Below are positions 27,352 to 36,418 of a stretch of DNA of 64,000 nt, piece by piece (the stretch's first letter is position 1; each line of letters starts with the position of its first letter). This DNA is from an uncultured Muribaculaceae bacterium (GTDB lineage Bacteria > Bacteroidota > Bacteroidia > Bacteroidales > Muribaculaceae). The notes beneath the pieces were generated by a model. It was not told where the DNA came from. It saw only the letters and a program-made list of their open reading frames with translations, and searched no databases. The stretch spans positions 23,496 through 87,495 of the forward strand of contig CAJUCW010000017.1 in the NCBI GenBank assembly GCA_910585275.1, written 5' to 3'. A program made the translations under genes and the position numbers.

Positions 27352-28575
27352 ATGAACAACACACTGACCAAACTCAGAAAAATATCGAAGGAATCCACAT
27401 TCCCGATTTTGCTTGCACTTTGCTGCGTGCATGGACTCAACGACCTCATACAGTCTATCGTCGCAGCCGTCTATCCCATGCTTAAAGAAGACCTTTCGCT
27501 CTCTTTCGGGCAAATAGGCCTGATAACGCTTGTCTATCAGATAGCATCCTCCGTTTTCCAACCTGTAGTAGGCCTTGCGTTCGACAAACGTCCTTTTGTA
27601 GGCAGCCTACCCATGGGAATGGTGTTCAGCACTATAGGCATCGTAGTTTTCGCCTTCTCCATGTCGATGGCGAGTGTGCTGCTCGCAGTCTTCCTCGTCG
27701 GTGTAGGATCATCCACCACCCATCCGGAAGCATCGCGCATAACGTCGCTCGCCAGCCACGGACGGAGAGGCCTGGCGCAATCGATATTCCAGGTCGGCGG
27801 AAATTTCGGAACTTCGATAGGGCCGCTTCTGGTAGCCCTCATCGTTGCCCCAAACGGTAGAAGATACATACTCTGTTTCCTCGTTGTCTCCGTTTTGGCT
27901 TTTTACGCCATGCGACCTATCTGCCGGTGGTATTCCTCATATCTCGCCGACATCAAAAGCGGGGCGTCATGCAAAGTTTCCTACCGCAAGCGTCCGCTCT
28001 CCCCGCGACGCACTCTTTTCGTAATAGGCGTGCTGATGGTGCTGATATTCTCGAAATACATCTACATGGCGAGTCTCACCAATTATTACACGTTCTATCT
28101 TATCGAACGTTTCGGCGTGAGCATCAAGGCATCGCAGATATTCCTCTTTGTCTTTCTTGTGGCCACGGCGGCAGGCACCCTTGTCGGGGGGCCTGTAGGC
28201 GACCGCTACGGACGCAAACCGGTGATATGGGCTTCAATACTCGGCACCGCCCCCTTCAGCCTCGCCATGCCCCATTGCGGACTCGCAATGACGGTAATTC
28301 TCAGTTTCTGCGTAGGCTTCATGCTTTCATCGGCCTTTCCCGCAATCCTACTCTATTCGCAGGAATTACTGCCCAACAAACTCGGACTGGTGTCGGGTCT
28401 CTTCTTCGGGTTCGCATTCGGAGTGGCGGGAGTGGCTTCGGCAATTTTAGGAGATTTCGCCGACACCTACGGCATAAACGCCGTCTATGACTTCTGTGCC
28501 TATATGCCGCTCCTCGGCCTTGTAGCCTGCTTCCTTCCGAACCTCAAGAAACTCCCCGGCGAAGCAAATCTATAA
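27352..28575 (+). CDS. MFS exporter of the fosmidomycin-resistance (Fsr) type
   Basis: 407-residue inner-membrane transporter with about twelve helices. The sequence CCVHGLNDLIQSIVAAVYPM, GQIGLITLVYQIASSVFQP, VGSSTTHPEASRI and VGGNFGTSIGPLL are typical of the Fsr group, which exports fosmidomycin and some other antimicrobials by proton antiport. An MFS motif A-like GGPVGDRYGRKPV occurs between TM8 and TM9. The natural substrate is not known. The stop is followed by a short tandem repeat and then the glycosidase gene on the same strand. Confidence 0.88.
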   Translation: MNNTLTKLRKISKESTFPILLALCCVHGLNDLIQSIVAAVYPMLKEDLSLSFGQIGLITLVYQIASSVFQPVVGLAFDKRPFVGSLPMGMVFSTIGIVVFAFSMSMASVLLAVFLVGVGSSTTHPEASRITSLASHGRRGLAQSIFQVGGNFGTSIGPLLVALIVAPNGRRYILCFLVVSVLAFYAMRPICRWYSSYLADIKSGASCKVSYRKRPLSPRRTLFVIGVLMVLIFSKYIYMASLTNYYTFYLIERFGVSIKASQIFLFVFLVATAAGTLVGGPVGDRYGRKPVIWASILGTAPFSLAMPHCGLAMTVILSFCVGFMLSSAFPAILLYSQELLPNKLGLVSGLFFGFAFGVAGVASAILGDFADTYGINAVYDFCAYMPLLGLVACFLPNLKKLPGEANL

Positions 28576-28619
28576 ATACAAAGAGCCGACGAATGCGGTG
28601 CAAAAGGGAAATACGTTCT

Positions 28620-28682
28620 AAAAATGTCGCCTGACGTCTCAAAAATGTCGCCTGACGTCTCAAAAATGTCGCCTGACGTCTC
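28620..28682. repeat. Three perfect 21-bp tandem repeats
   Basis: Three head-to-tail copies of a 21-mer (aaaaatgtcgcctgacgtct + c) at 28620-28640, 28641-28661 and 28662-28682. Each contains gacgtc, a 6-bp palindrome. It lies in the spacer after the exporter gene and 40 bp before the -7 element of the glycosidase gene. Because the unit is a multiple of three it reads as a peptide repeat, but no gene covers it. Confidence 0.9.
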
Positions 28683-28722
28683 AAAATGGTGTTATGCTAT
28701 TTCCTGTTTTGCATCTGCTTTA

Positions 28723-28730
28723 TAATTTTG
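28723..28730 (+). promoter_or_regulatory. -7-like element for the GH2 gene
   Basis: TAATTTTG, 30 bp upstream of the ATG at 28760. It argues against the upstream ATG at 28694. No TTTG at the expected -33 distance. Confidence 0.4.
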
Positions 28731-28759
28731 CATCCGTATCAACTTCAATACAGTCCATC

Positions 28760-31183
28760 ATGAACAAACCCATCCTTACCGCCACCCTACTGCTCGCATC
28801 GATAATGCCGGAAGCATCGGCAATCAACCGCAACAGACTGCTTATCGACAGCGACTGGAAATTCACTCAAAAAGAGGACGCCATGTTCTCACACAACGAC
28901 TGCAACGACTCGGAATGGGAAAAGATTTCACTTCCCCACGACTGGAGCGTGCTCCATGATTTCGACAGCAACGAACCGGCCGGAAACGACGGAGGCTATC
29001 TCCCTACCGGGAAAGGATGGTACCGCAAGACAATCAATATACCCGATTCGATAGTGGGGAAACCCTGCGACCTATATTTCGAAGGGATTTATATGAACAG
29101 CGAAGTCTATTGCAACGGCCACCGTGTGGGAGGCCATCCCTACGGCTACACGTCGTTCCGATGCAATGTGGGTCCTTATCTTAAAGCGGGCAACAATGTA
29201 ATTGCCGTGTATGTTGACAATTCCCGCCAAAAGAACAGCCGATGGTATTCAGGATCGGGTATTTACCGCCATGCATGGCTCGAACCACACGGAGAGGTTT
29301 ATGTGAAACCCTGGAGCCTACAGGTCACCACCCCCGTAGTCTCGGCGCAAAAAGGGGTGGCCCGCATAAATTTCACAATTGTCGATTCTTTAAAAAGCCA
29401 AGGGAAAGACGCCTTGAAACTCCCTGTCAGCATCAATGTGAGCAACCGTGCAGGTTTTTCCGAGACCATAACCGACACCGTGAGAATCCAGCCGGGCGAA
29501 AAACTTAAATACTGTAGCCATGAGGTGGAAATTAAAAATCCAGAATTATGGAACTGCGACAATCCCGCGCTCTACAAGGCATCCGTGACGCTGCATCTTC
29601 CGGACGGCACGGAAGAAACCGAATATGACACATTCGGTTTCCGCACAATCGAATATTCCGCCGACGAAGGATTTAAACTCAACGGAAAACCGATGCTTAT
29701 AAGCGGGGCATGCCTCCATCACGACAACGGAATACTTGGCGCGGCTTCATACGACGATGCGGAATATCGCAAGGCGAAACTCATGAAAGATGCCGGATTC
29801 AATGCTGTCAGAACCTCGCACAACCCTCCGGCTCCGGCTTTTATCGCGGCCTGCGACAGTCTCGGCCTTCTCGTAATCGACGAAGCGTTCGACGGTTGGA
29901 AAGCTGCCAAGAATCCTCACGATTATTCAGAACTATTCGACGAATGGTGGGATAAGGACGTGTCGGCACTTGTGAAACGTGACCGCAACCATCCCTCCGT
30001 GATATGCTGGAGCATCGGCAACGAAATTATAGAACGAAAGTCGCCGGAAGCGGTAGAGATGGCATACAACCTCGCCGCAAAATGTCGTGAACTCGACCCG
30101 ACTCGACCCGTTACCTCGGCACTCGCCGCCTGGGACCCGGACTGGGAGATATACGACCCTCTTGCTTCACGACATGACATCGTAGGCTACAACTACATGA
30201 TACACAAAGCCGAATCAGACCATCTCCGCGTGCCGTCAAGAGTGATCTGGCAGACGGAATCATATCCCCGCGACGCATTCAAAAACTGGGAGAAAGTGAA
30301 CGACCATCCTTTTATAATCGGGGATTTCGTATGGACCGGCCTCGACTATATCGGTGAATCGGGCATCGGAAGATATTATTATGAGGGAGACCCGGAAGGG
30401 GAACATTTCCACCGCCCGCTCTGGCCATGGCACAATTCATATTGCGGCGATTTAGACATTATCGGAGGCCGAAAACCTATTTCCCACTACCGCGAACTTC
30501 TCTACACCGACCTCCCGAAACTGTATATGGCAGTCCGCGAACCTGACGGCTACAAAGGGAAGATTAAGGAAACGATGTGGGGCACTTACCCCACTATGGA
30601 ATCCTGGAACTGGAAAGGACACGAAGGGAAACCCATCGAAGTGGAGATTATATCCAACTATCCTTCGGTAGAACTGCTGCAAGACGGCAAATCAATCGGC
30701 AAAAAGAAAACCGACAGGTCAACCGAGTTTAAGGCAGTCTTCGAAATTCCTTACAAACCGGGAGAAATCGAGGCAGTTGCTTTCGATGAAAATGGAAACC
30801 AAACGGCGTCATATAAAATAGCCACCTCCGGCAAACCGTATGCCATCCGGCTCCGTTCCGACAGAAACTTTTTGCCAAATACGCAACAATCCCTTGCATA
30901 TATCACAGCCGAAGTAATTGATAAGAAAGGCAACGTAGTGACCGATGCCGAACTGCCGCTCAAGTTCACTGTGGAGGGTGAGGCCGAAATCATCGCCACA
31001 GGTTCAGGCAATCCGAAAGACCCGGCGGGATATTTCCACAAAGAGCGCGTCACAGATAAAGGTACGGCACTCGGTGTGGTGAGAGCCACCGGGAATAATT
31101 CAAAAAGCGGGAAAGACATTGTAAAGGTAACAGTGTCGTCTCCGGGACTGAAGTATGCCTCCATCAAACTACCGCTCAAATAA
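28760..31183 (+). CDS. Secreted glycoside hydrolase family 2, beta-galactosidase-like
   Basis: 807-residue exo-glycosidase. The start at 28760 gives a signal peptide (NKPILTATLLLASIMPEASA). Domains in order: sugar-binding jelly roll (PHDWSVLHDFDSNEPAG, GKGWYRKTINIP), immunoglobulin-like domain, TIM barrel, a DUF4982-like domain and a C-terminal Ig-like domain. In the barrel, the acid/base is Glu422 in CWSIGNEI and the likely nucleophile is Glu500 in WQTESYP. The family motif before the barrel reads GACLHHDNG. Substrates are beta-galactosides or related; beta-glucuronides and beta-mannosides are less likely but not excluded. No SusC/SusD pair is adjacent, so it is not part of a classical PUL here. 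Confidence 0.9.
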   Translation: MNKPILTATLLLASIMPEASAINRNRLLIDSDWKFTQKEDAMFSHNDCNDSEWEKISLPHDWSVLHDFDSNEPAGNDGGYLPTGKGWYRKTINIPDSIVGKPCDLYFEGIYMNSEVYCNGHRVGGHPYGYTSFRCNVGPYLKAGNNVIAVYVDNSRQKNSRWYSGSGIYRHAWLEPHGEVYVKPWSLQVTTPVVSAQKGVARINFTIVDSLKSQGKDALKLPVSINVSNRAGFSETITDTVRIQPGEKLKYCSHEVEIKNPELWNCDNPALYKASVTLHLPDGTEETEYDTFGFRTIEYSADEGFKLNGKPMLISGACLHHDNGILGAASYDDAEYRKAKLMKDAGFNAVRTSHNPPAPAFIAACDSLGLLVIDEAFDGWKAAKNPHDYSELFDEWWDKDVSALVKRDRNHPSVICWSIGNEIIERKSPEAVEMAYNLAAKCRELDPTRPVTSALAAWDPDWEIYDPLASRHDIVGYNYMIHKAESDHLRVPSRVIWQTESYPRDAFKNWEKVNDHPFIIGDFVWTGLDYIGESGIGRYYYEGDPEGEHFHRPLWPWHNSYCGDLDIIGGRKPISHYRELLYTDLPKLYMAVREPDGYKGKIKETMWGTYPTMESWNWKGHEGKPIEVEIISNYPSVELLQDGKSIGKKKTDRSTEFKAVFEIPYKPGEIEAVAFDENGNQTASYKIATSGKPYAIRLRSDRNFLPNTQQSLAYITAEVIDKKGNVVTDAELPLKFTVEGEAEIIATGSGNPKDPAGYFHKERVTDKGTALGVVRATGNNSKSGKDIVKVTVSSPGLKYASIKLPLK

Positions 31184-31206
31184 AAAACTTATTTTGAAGA
31201 AAACCT

Positions 31207-31878
31207 ATGGCAAAACGGATTCTTATAGTCGATGACGAGGAGACCCTTCGGGAGGGACTACGCACATATCTGGAACTCGAAGGTTACGAAGCCGACACGG
31301 CTGCCGACGCAGCTGAAGCCCGGAAGAAAAAACCTGAAAAATATGACCTGCTCCTTCTTGACATAATGATGGACGGCATGAGCGGCATAGAATTCGCCGA
31401 CTTGCTGAAAGAAAATCCGCAGACCGCCGACCTCCCTATAATATTCCTTACAGCTAAAGATTCCGACGACGATATGGTGGCCGGTCTCCGGCTTGGCGCA
31501 GACGACTATATATGCAAACCTTATTCTGTTAAAAACGTAGTTGCAAGAATCGAAGCCGTGCTCCGGAGGACGCAAAGGCAACCGACGGAAAACCATCACG
31601 AATCGGCCATCGAATGCGACAGGGCCACCCTAACCTGCTCGGTCGATGGTGAAAAAATCAAATTGCCTAAAAAGGAATTCGAGATTCTTGCACTGCTCTT
31701 GGAGAATCCTGGAAGGATTTTCTCGCGGGAAGAACTCGTCAATAAAATCTGGCCGGAAAACGTCATAGTGGTTGACCGGTCGGTTGACGTCCATATTGCG
31801 CGCATACGAAGCAAAATCGGTGCTTACGGAAAAAACATAGTGTCACGCTCAGGTTATGGCTATGGCTGGCAAAATTAA
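31207..31878 (+). CDS. OmpR-family response regulator
   Basis: 223-residue two-component regulator. The receiver domain has the acidic pocket (ILIVDDEE, Asp9/Asp10), phosphoacceptor Asp52 in LLLLDIMMDGMSG, and the conserved Lys in FLTAKDSDDD. The C-terminal winged helix of the OmpR/PhoB type includes LPKKEFEILALLLENPGRIF, SREELVNKIWP and the end SGYGYGWQN. It resembles RprY of Bacteroides from memory. Its stop lies inside the kinase gene (23-bp overlap), so the two are coupled. The glycosidase gene ends 23 bp upstream, so part of its expression may come by read-through. Confidence 0.92.
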   Translation: MAKRILIVDDEETLREGLRTYLELEGYEADTAADAAEARKKKPEKYDLLLLDIMMDGMSGIEFADLLKENPQTADLPIIFLTAKDSDDDMVAGLRLGADDYICKPYSVKNVVARIEAVLRRTQRQPTENHHESAIECDRATLTCSVDGEKIKLPKKEFEILALLLENPGRIFSREELVNKIWPENVIVVDRSVDVHIARIRSKIGAYGKNIVSRSGYGYGWQN

Positions 31879-33268
31879 AGTTTCATTTCATGCCAAAGTG
31901 CTACTTATTGTGCTGGCACTTTGCTGGATACCGGTAGGGGTGTTCATGGTTTTCCAATACCAGCGGGAGAAAGAATTCAAAACTCTCTTGCTCGACACCC
32001 GTCTTCAGACATACAATTCACTGATTATCGAAGACATAAGACATGGCGACGACATAACGCAAGCCATAAGGAAAGCCGGCACTCCAGTAGAAGGGCTGCG
32101 CGTGACGCTTATCGACAGGAACGGCGACGTGATTTTTGACAACAACGACCGCACGCCTTTCCCCACAACCAACCATAACGACCGTCCGGAAGTGAAGGAT
32201 GCCCGCAAATATGGCAACGGCCATGCCTCGGAACGCCATTCGGAAAGCGACGACGTCAACTATTTCTATTCGGCCACGGATGCAGGCGACGGAAAGATTA
32301 TAAGGTCGGCCGCCCCTTATTCGCATACGCTTCAGGAAATTCTCAGTGCAGACGGTTCGCTCCTATGGATTATGGCGGTCATAACCGTAGTGATGAGCCT
32401 CATAGCGTATCTCGCAACCCGCAAGGTTTCGCTCAGTATAAAAAAACTCAACGATTTCGCGGAGAAGGCCGAGAAAAGGGAACGGATATTCGACCATGAG
32501 GCTTTCCCTGACGACGAACTCGGAAGCATCGCAAGCCATATCGTGAGGCTTTACATACAGCGCGACGAACAACACCGGGAGGCGATGAGACAGGAACAAG
32601 ACAAAATCAGACTCAAGAAACAACTCACAAACAACATCAATCATGAGTTGAAAACTCCGGTTGCCTCCATACTGATATGCCTCGACCTCATTGCAGACCA
32701 TCCTGAACTTTCAGAAGAGAAAAAGCGTGACTTCTTTCAAAGGATACGCACCAACGCCCTACGGCTCGACTCTCTGCTTAAGGATGTGGCCGACATCACC
32801 AGAATTGACGAAGGCCAGGAGCGGATTTCAAAAACCGACATTGACCTGACGGAAACCATTAAAAATATTGTGGAGGAAGAACAACTGCGCACCGACATCA
32901 GAATCATAACCTCCGGACCCTGTCTTGACATCTACGGCAACCCTCATCTCATAGAATCCATATTCCGTAACCTTATCGACAACGCAATCGCCTACAGCGA
33001 CGCAACGGAGATTAGAATTGAAAACGACAAAGATGGCAACTTCACGGTCAGCGACAACGGCGTGGGAATCCCCGACGAACATCTGCCCCATATATTCGAA
33101 CGGTTCTACCGTATCGACAAGGGTCGTTCACGTGCCGCCGGAGGAACCGGCCTTGGACTTGCAATCGTAAAAAACGCCGTGGCGTTCCACGGTGGGAAAA
33201 TCAGTGTGGCGTCTTCCAAAGGGCTCGTTTTCCGGTTCAACCTTAAAATTAACAAAAAGGCAACATAA
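31856..33268 (+). CDS. Sensor histidine kinase, partner of the response regulator
   Basis: 470-residue membrane sensor kinase. Two transmembrane helices (about residues 15-30 and 165-185) enclose a periplasmic sensor region of about 130 residues. After a short linker the HisKA domain has NHELKTPVAS with phosphoacceptor His263. The ATPase domain shows the N box (IFRNLIDNAIAYS), G1 (VSDNGVGIP), F box (IFERFYRID) and G2 (GGTGLGLAIVKNAV). The signal is unknown. The phosphate transporter gene follows after 97 bp on the same strand. Confidence 0.92.
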   Translation: MAMAGKIKVSFHAKVLLIVLALCWIPVGVFMVFQYQREKEFKTLLLDTRLQTYNSLIIEDIRHGDDITQAIRKAGTPVEGLRVTLIDRNGDVIFDNNDRTPFPTTNHNDRPEVKDARKYGNGHASERHSESDDVNYFYSATDAGDGKIIRSAAPYSHTLQEILSADGSLLWIMAVITVVMSLIAYLATRKVSLSIKKLNDFAEKAEKRERIFDHEAFPDDELGSIASHIVRLYIQRDEQHREAMRQEQDKIRLKKQLTNNINHELKTPVASILICLDLIADHPELSEEKKRDFFQRIRTNALRLDSLLKDVADITRIDEGQERISKTDIDLTETIKNIVEEEQLRTDIRIITSGPCLDIYGNPHLIESIFRNLIDNAIAYSDATEIRIENDKDGNFTVSDNGVGIPDEHLPHIFERFYRIDKGRSRAAGGTGLGLAIVKNAVAFHGGKISVASSKGLVFRFNLKINKKAT

Positions 33269-33365
33269 TCTCAATATTTAGGCAACAATCAATACTGATA
33301 TTTGCATACGAAAACCGACGGAAAAGGCCGCCGGGATAAGACAAGTATTCATCTAATTCAGTATT

Positions 33366-35693
33366 ATGGATTTACTTTTCCTTGGCATCGTTATTTTTCT
33401 ATTCATGCTCGCAGTGTTCGACCTTTCGGTGGGAGTGAGCAACGATGCCGTAAATTTTCTTTCTTCAGCCGTAGGCGCCAGGGCTGCTTCTTTTAAAAGA
33501 ATCATGATTGTGGCCGCCATAGGCGTGTTCATCGGCGCTGCCATGAGCAACGGCATGATGGACGTAGCCCGCCACGGCATATTCCGTCCCGAAAATCTAT
33601 CCTTCTATGATGTCATAGCAATTTTCATGGCGGTAATGGTGACAGATATCATCCTGCTCGACATGTTCAATTCGCTCGGAATGCCCACCTCCACCACCGT
33701 CTCAATGGTGTTCGAGCTTTTGGGTGCCACATTCGTAGTGGCTCTTTTCAAGATAGCGGAGCCGGCAAACACTCTCGGCATGGGCGATCTGCTTAATACA
33801 GAGAAAGCCCTTTCGGTGATTCTCGGCATTTTCCTTTCGGTGGCGATTGCATTCGTATTCGGAACCGTCGTCCAGTTCCTCACTCGCCTTATATTCACTT
33901 TCGAATACAAGAGCAAGCTAAAATGGAAAGTCGCGTTGTTCGGAGGCACCGCATGCACGGCCATAGTATATTTCATGCTTCTGAAAGGAATCAAAGACCT
34001 CACCATAATGACTCCGGAGCTGAAAGACTGGATCAACCATAACACCGCACTCATCCTGGCGGGTTCGTTCGTCGGATTTTCAATACTTATGCAGATTCTC
34101 CATTGGTGCAAGGTCAACGTTTTCAAAGTGGTGGTTCTGCTTGGCACCTTCTCGCTCGCCATGGCGTTTGCAGGCAACGACCTTGTCAACTTCATCGGCG
34201 TTCCCCTCACGTCGCTTGCATCTTATCAGGATTATACAGCTTCGGGAGGAGGCAACCTCCACGGTTTCATGATGGGCAGCCTCAACGGACCCGCCCAGAC
34301 CCCCTTCTATTTCCTTATCGGTGCAGGCATGATAATGGTGGTGTCGCTCGCCACATCTAAAAAGGCACGTCAGGTGACGCAAACCACAGTAGGGTTGAGT
34401 TCAAAAAGCCAGGGCGACGAGATGTTCGGTTCATCACGCCTCGGAAGGTCTATGGTAAGGGCTTCGCTCAACGTGCATTCATGGATAAGCGCCCATACCC
34501 CGCAAAAAGTTAAGAATTGGGTCAACAAACGCATGGACAGCTCCGTGACCCAGGAAGAAGACGGCGCAGCCTTCGACCTTATAAGAGGTTCGGTCAATCT
34601 TATGCTCGCCGGCATGCTGATTGCATTCGGCACATCGCTCAAACTTCCCCTTTCAACCACATTCGTAACCTTTATGGTAGCCATGGGCACATCGCTCGCC
34701 GACCGCGCATGGGGCCGCGAAAGCGCCGTGTTCAGAATCACAGGCGTAATCTCGGTCATAGGCGGTTGGTTCATAACGGCAGGTGTCGCATTTATAGGTG
34801 CAGGTATGGTTGTCTGTCTCATGCATCTCGGAGGCGTGCCTGTGATGATTGCCGGCGGCGTGATTGCGCTTACCCTCCTTGTGAGAAGCAACATACGTTT
34901 CCGCAAAAAAAGAAAAGAAGAGGAAAGCGACACTCTTTTCCAGACCATCCTCACCACGGAAAACCAGGCTGAAGTGTGGCCTCTCCTGAGGATATATATC
35001 AACGAGAAACAAAAGATGTTCCTTTCCTTTGCCGCGGAAAGCTATGCAGAGGTGACGGCAGGGTTCATCAACGACAATACCAAACTGCTGTCACATTCCG
35101 AAAAAATGCTCGTCAACGAAAAGAACGTTCTTAAAAGCCAACGCAGGAAACTCACGCTTTGCATGAGGAAAGTAAACCCGGACACGGCGATAGAGAAAAG
35201 CACCTGGTTCCATCTCAGCAACAATATGGCGATGTCGATGACTTATAACCTTCGGCGCATCAACGAGGTTTGCAAAGAACACGTCGATAACAATTTCCGG
35301 CCGTTGCCGAAGATGTTCCACGAGTCATTCTCCGAAATATGCGGAAAGATTATCGGAGTGCTCAAAGACTCCGAAAACATCATCGAAGAGAGCCAACCCG
35401 AAACCATCGACGAATTGCGCCGCCGATGTGATTCGATAAAAGACAGGCTTTCCTACATGACCCGCGACGTGTATGAACTCCTGCAGAAAGGCGACGCCGA
35501 CAACATGACAGTGGCCTACGTCTATCTCAACGTGCTCCAGGAAAGCCAGGAATTCATAACCTCCCTGCGCAAGATGCTCCGCGCATCGGGCAAACTTAAC
35601 CTCGCCCCCTCCTCCTACCGCAGCTTCACCCATCCTCTCCGCCTCCAAACCATCAGCCTCCAAACCATCAGCCCCCTCCAAAACAACAAATAA
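33366..35693 (+). CDS. PiT-family inorganic phosphate transporter with C-terminal PhoU-like region
   Basis: 775-residue inner-membrane phosphate permease. Family signatures occur in both halves: GVSNDAVNFLSSAVGARAAS near residue 24-43 and FAGNDLVNFIGVPLTS near 260-275, each containing the GxNDxxN core. About ten to twelve helices end near residue 510. The remaining 250 residues are soluble and helical (DTLFQTILTTENQAEVWPLL ...), resembling a PhoU-like module as in other Bacteroidetes. The tail carries a short repeat (LQTISLQTISPLQ) encoded by cctccaaaccatcag copies. Its position after a two-component pair suggests, but does not prove, regulation by it. Confidence 0.9.
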   Translation: MDLLFLGIVIFLFMLAVFDLSVGVSNDAVNFLSSAVGARAASFKRIMIVAAIGVFIGAAMSNGMMDVARHGIFRPENLSFYDVIAIFMAVMVTDIILLDMFNSLGMPTSTTVSMVFELLGATFVVALFKIAEPANTLGMGDLLNTEKALSVILGIFLSVAIAFVFGTVVQFLTRLIFTFEYKSKLKWKVALFGGTACTAIVYFMLLKGIKDLTIMTPELKDWINHNTALILAGSFVGFSILMQILHWCKVNVFKVVVLLGTFSLAMAFAGNDLVNFIGVPLTSLASYQDYTASGGGNLHGFMMGSLNGPAQTPFYFLIGAGMIMVVSLATSKKARQVTQTTVGLSSKSQGDEMFGSSRLGRSMVRASLNVHSWISAHTPQKVKNWVNKRMDSSVTQEEDGAAFDLIRGSVNLMLAGMLIAFGTSLKLPLSTTFVTFMVAMGTSLADRAWGRESAVFRITGVISVIGGWFITAGVAFIGAGMVVCLMHLGGVPVMIAGGVIALTLLVRSNIRFRKKRKEEESDTLFQTILTTENQAEVWPLLRIYINEKQKMFLSFAAESYAEVTAGFINDNTKLLSHSEKMLVNEKNVLKSQRRKLTLCMRKVNPDTAIEKSTWFHLSNNMAMSMTYNLRRINEVCKEHVDNNFRPLPKMFHESFSEICGKIIGVLKDSENIIEESQPETIDELRRRCDSIKDRLSYMTRDVYELLQKGDADNMTVAYVYLNVLQESQEFITSLRKMLRASGKLNLAPSSYRSFTHPLRLQTISLQTISPLQNNK

Positions 35694-35741
35694 TTCCGGA
35701 GGCCTGTCTCGCCCTGATTTGGTTGAATCTCGGAATCCCGG

Positions 35742-35777
35742 TTGTCCCACTGTCCCACCCCTGGGACAGTGGGACAA
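35742..35777. repeat. Perfect palindrome, left end of the defence-like island
   Basis: A 16-bp perfect inverted repeat (arms 35742-35757 and 35762-35777, core gtcccactgtccca) with a 4-base loop. Related palindromes occur at 44600-44635 and 44864-44913, beyond the other end of the five-gene operon. No strong T run follows, so it is more likely a mobile or REP-like repeat than a terminator. Confidence 0.85.
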
Positions 35778-35823
35778 ATCTTGATTGTGGTGCGCACGAA
35801 GTAAGCATTCCCCCTTATTAAAA

Positions 35824-35886
35824 CCGTTTTAACAATTCCTGGACCACTTTATATTTTATTTTGGGCCACCTCTTGTAAAAACCTAA
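35824..35886. repeat. Left 63-bp direct repeat flanking the island
   Basis: This segment (core aacaattcctggaccacttt) matches 44973-45035 in the same orientation with about four mismatches over 63 bp. In both places it lies about 50-60 bp after a palindrome of the gtccca family. The pair brackets 9.1 kb containing the five-gene operon. Confidence 0.85.
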
Positions 35887-36014
35887 ATTATTTGTTCAAT
35901 TTTGAATATAGGGACATCCCTTCGGCATGTTTGAATGCATCGAATTGAATTGCACAAATATTTACTGCGTTGGCTCTAATACACTCACAGTCTTATGTTC
36001 CTCTGCATATTCGA

Positions 36015-36044
36015 TTGTCATCTCAGAAATTTTAGCTAATTTTG
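36015..36044 (+). promoter_or_regulatory. Promoter of the Mod-Res-SMC-HerA operon
   Basis: TTG (36015-36017), a 19-bp spacer and TAATTTTG (36037-36044). The predicted start is near 36051, which leaves a leader of about 368 nt before the first gene. Confidence 0.5.
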
Positions 36045-36050
36045 CATATA

Positions 36051-36418
36051 GACTCACGCCGTGCGTCTTCCGAGAGAGGAAGCGAGGCGGGAGGTAAAAT
36101 AAAAGGCGTTTACTCGCGCTTTATTCTTGTTCAATAGAAAACCTGCCAGTTTTTAATTTACAACCAAGAATACTGCTAAAGTAGATGCTCACGGGTATGT
36201 CCATACCTATCCGGGCTCATTCCTTGCCTTATGGCATGGGGTGAGTTTGGGATGGCTGTATATACCGGCGTGAGTTTCTGTAAAAGCATGTTCGGTTGTA
36301 ATGGTTTCCCTGGCAGGTACCACTATTGAAAGGATGTGCGAAGTACAGATTCTCACGTCTTTTTGTATAAACCTGCCAGACTTGTCGCGAGGAGAATCCG
36401 CGATTCCAATGAATCGCC
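36051..36418 (+). promoter_or_regulatory. Long hairpin-rich leader of the five-gene operon
   Basis: No coding frame that I trust. Local hairpins include cttcc/ggaag (36067-36082) and ggtatg/catacc (36194-36207). The octamer cctgccag occurs directly at 36142-36149 and 36372-36379 and inverted at 36310-36317; the last pair gives a 9-bp stem (36310-36318 with 36371-36379) that would enclose 52 nt close to the start codon. It could be a cis-acting RNA, a small RNA gene or leftover mobile sequence. I do not recognise it as a known RNA family. Confidence 0.4.

Noticed and set aside
28620..28682. Possible coding peptide repeat
   Set aside because: The units lie after the stop of one gene and before the start of the next; no gene reads through them.
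36051..36418. Retron non-coding RNA or tmRNA
   Set aside because: No reverse transcriptase is nearby and no tmRNA or RNase P signature was recognised.
33366..36418. Prophage or integrative element with an integrase gene
   Set aside because: No integrase, phage structural or conjugation gene is present in the window.
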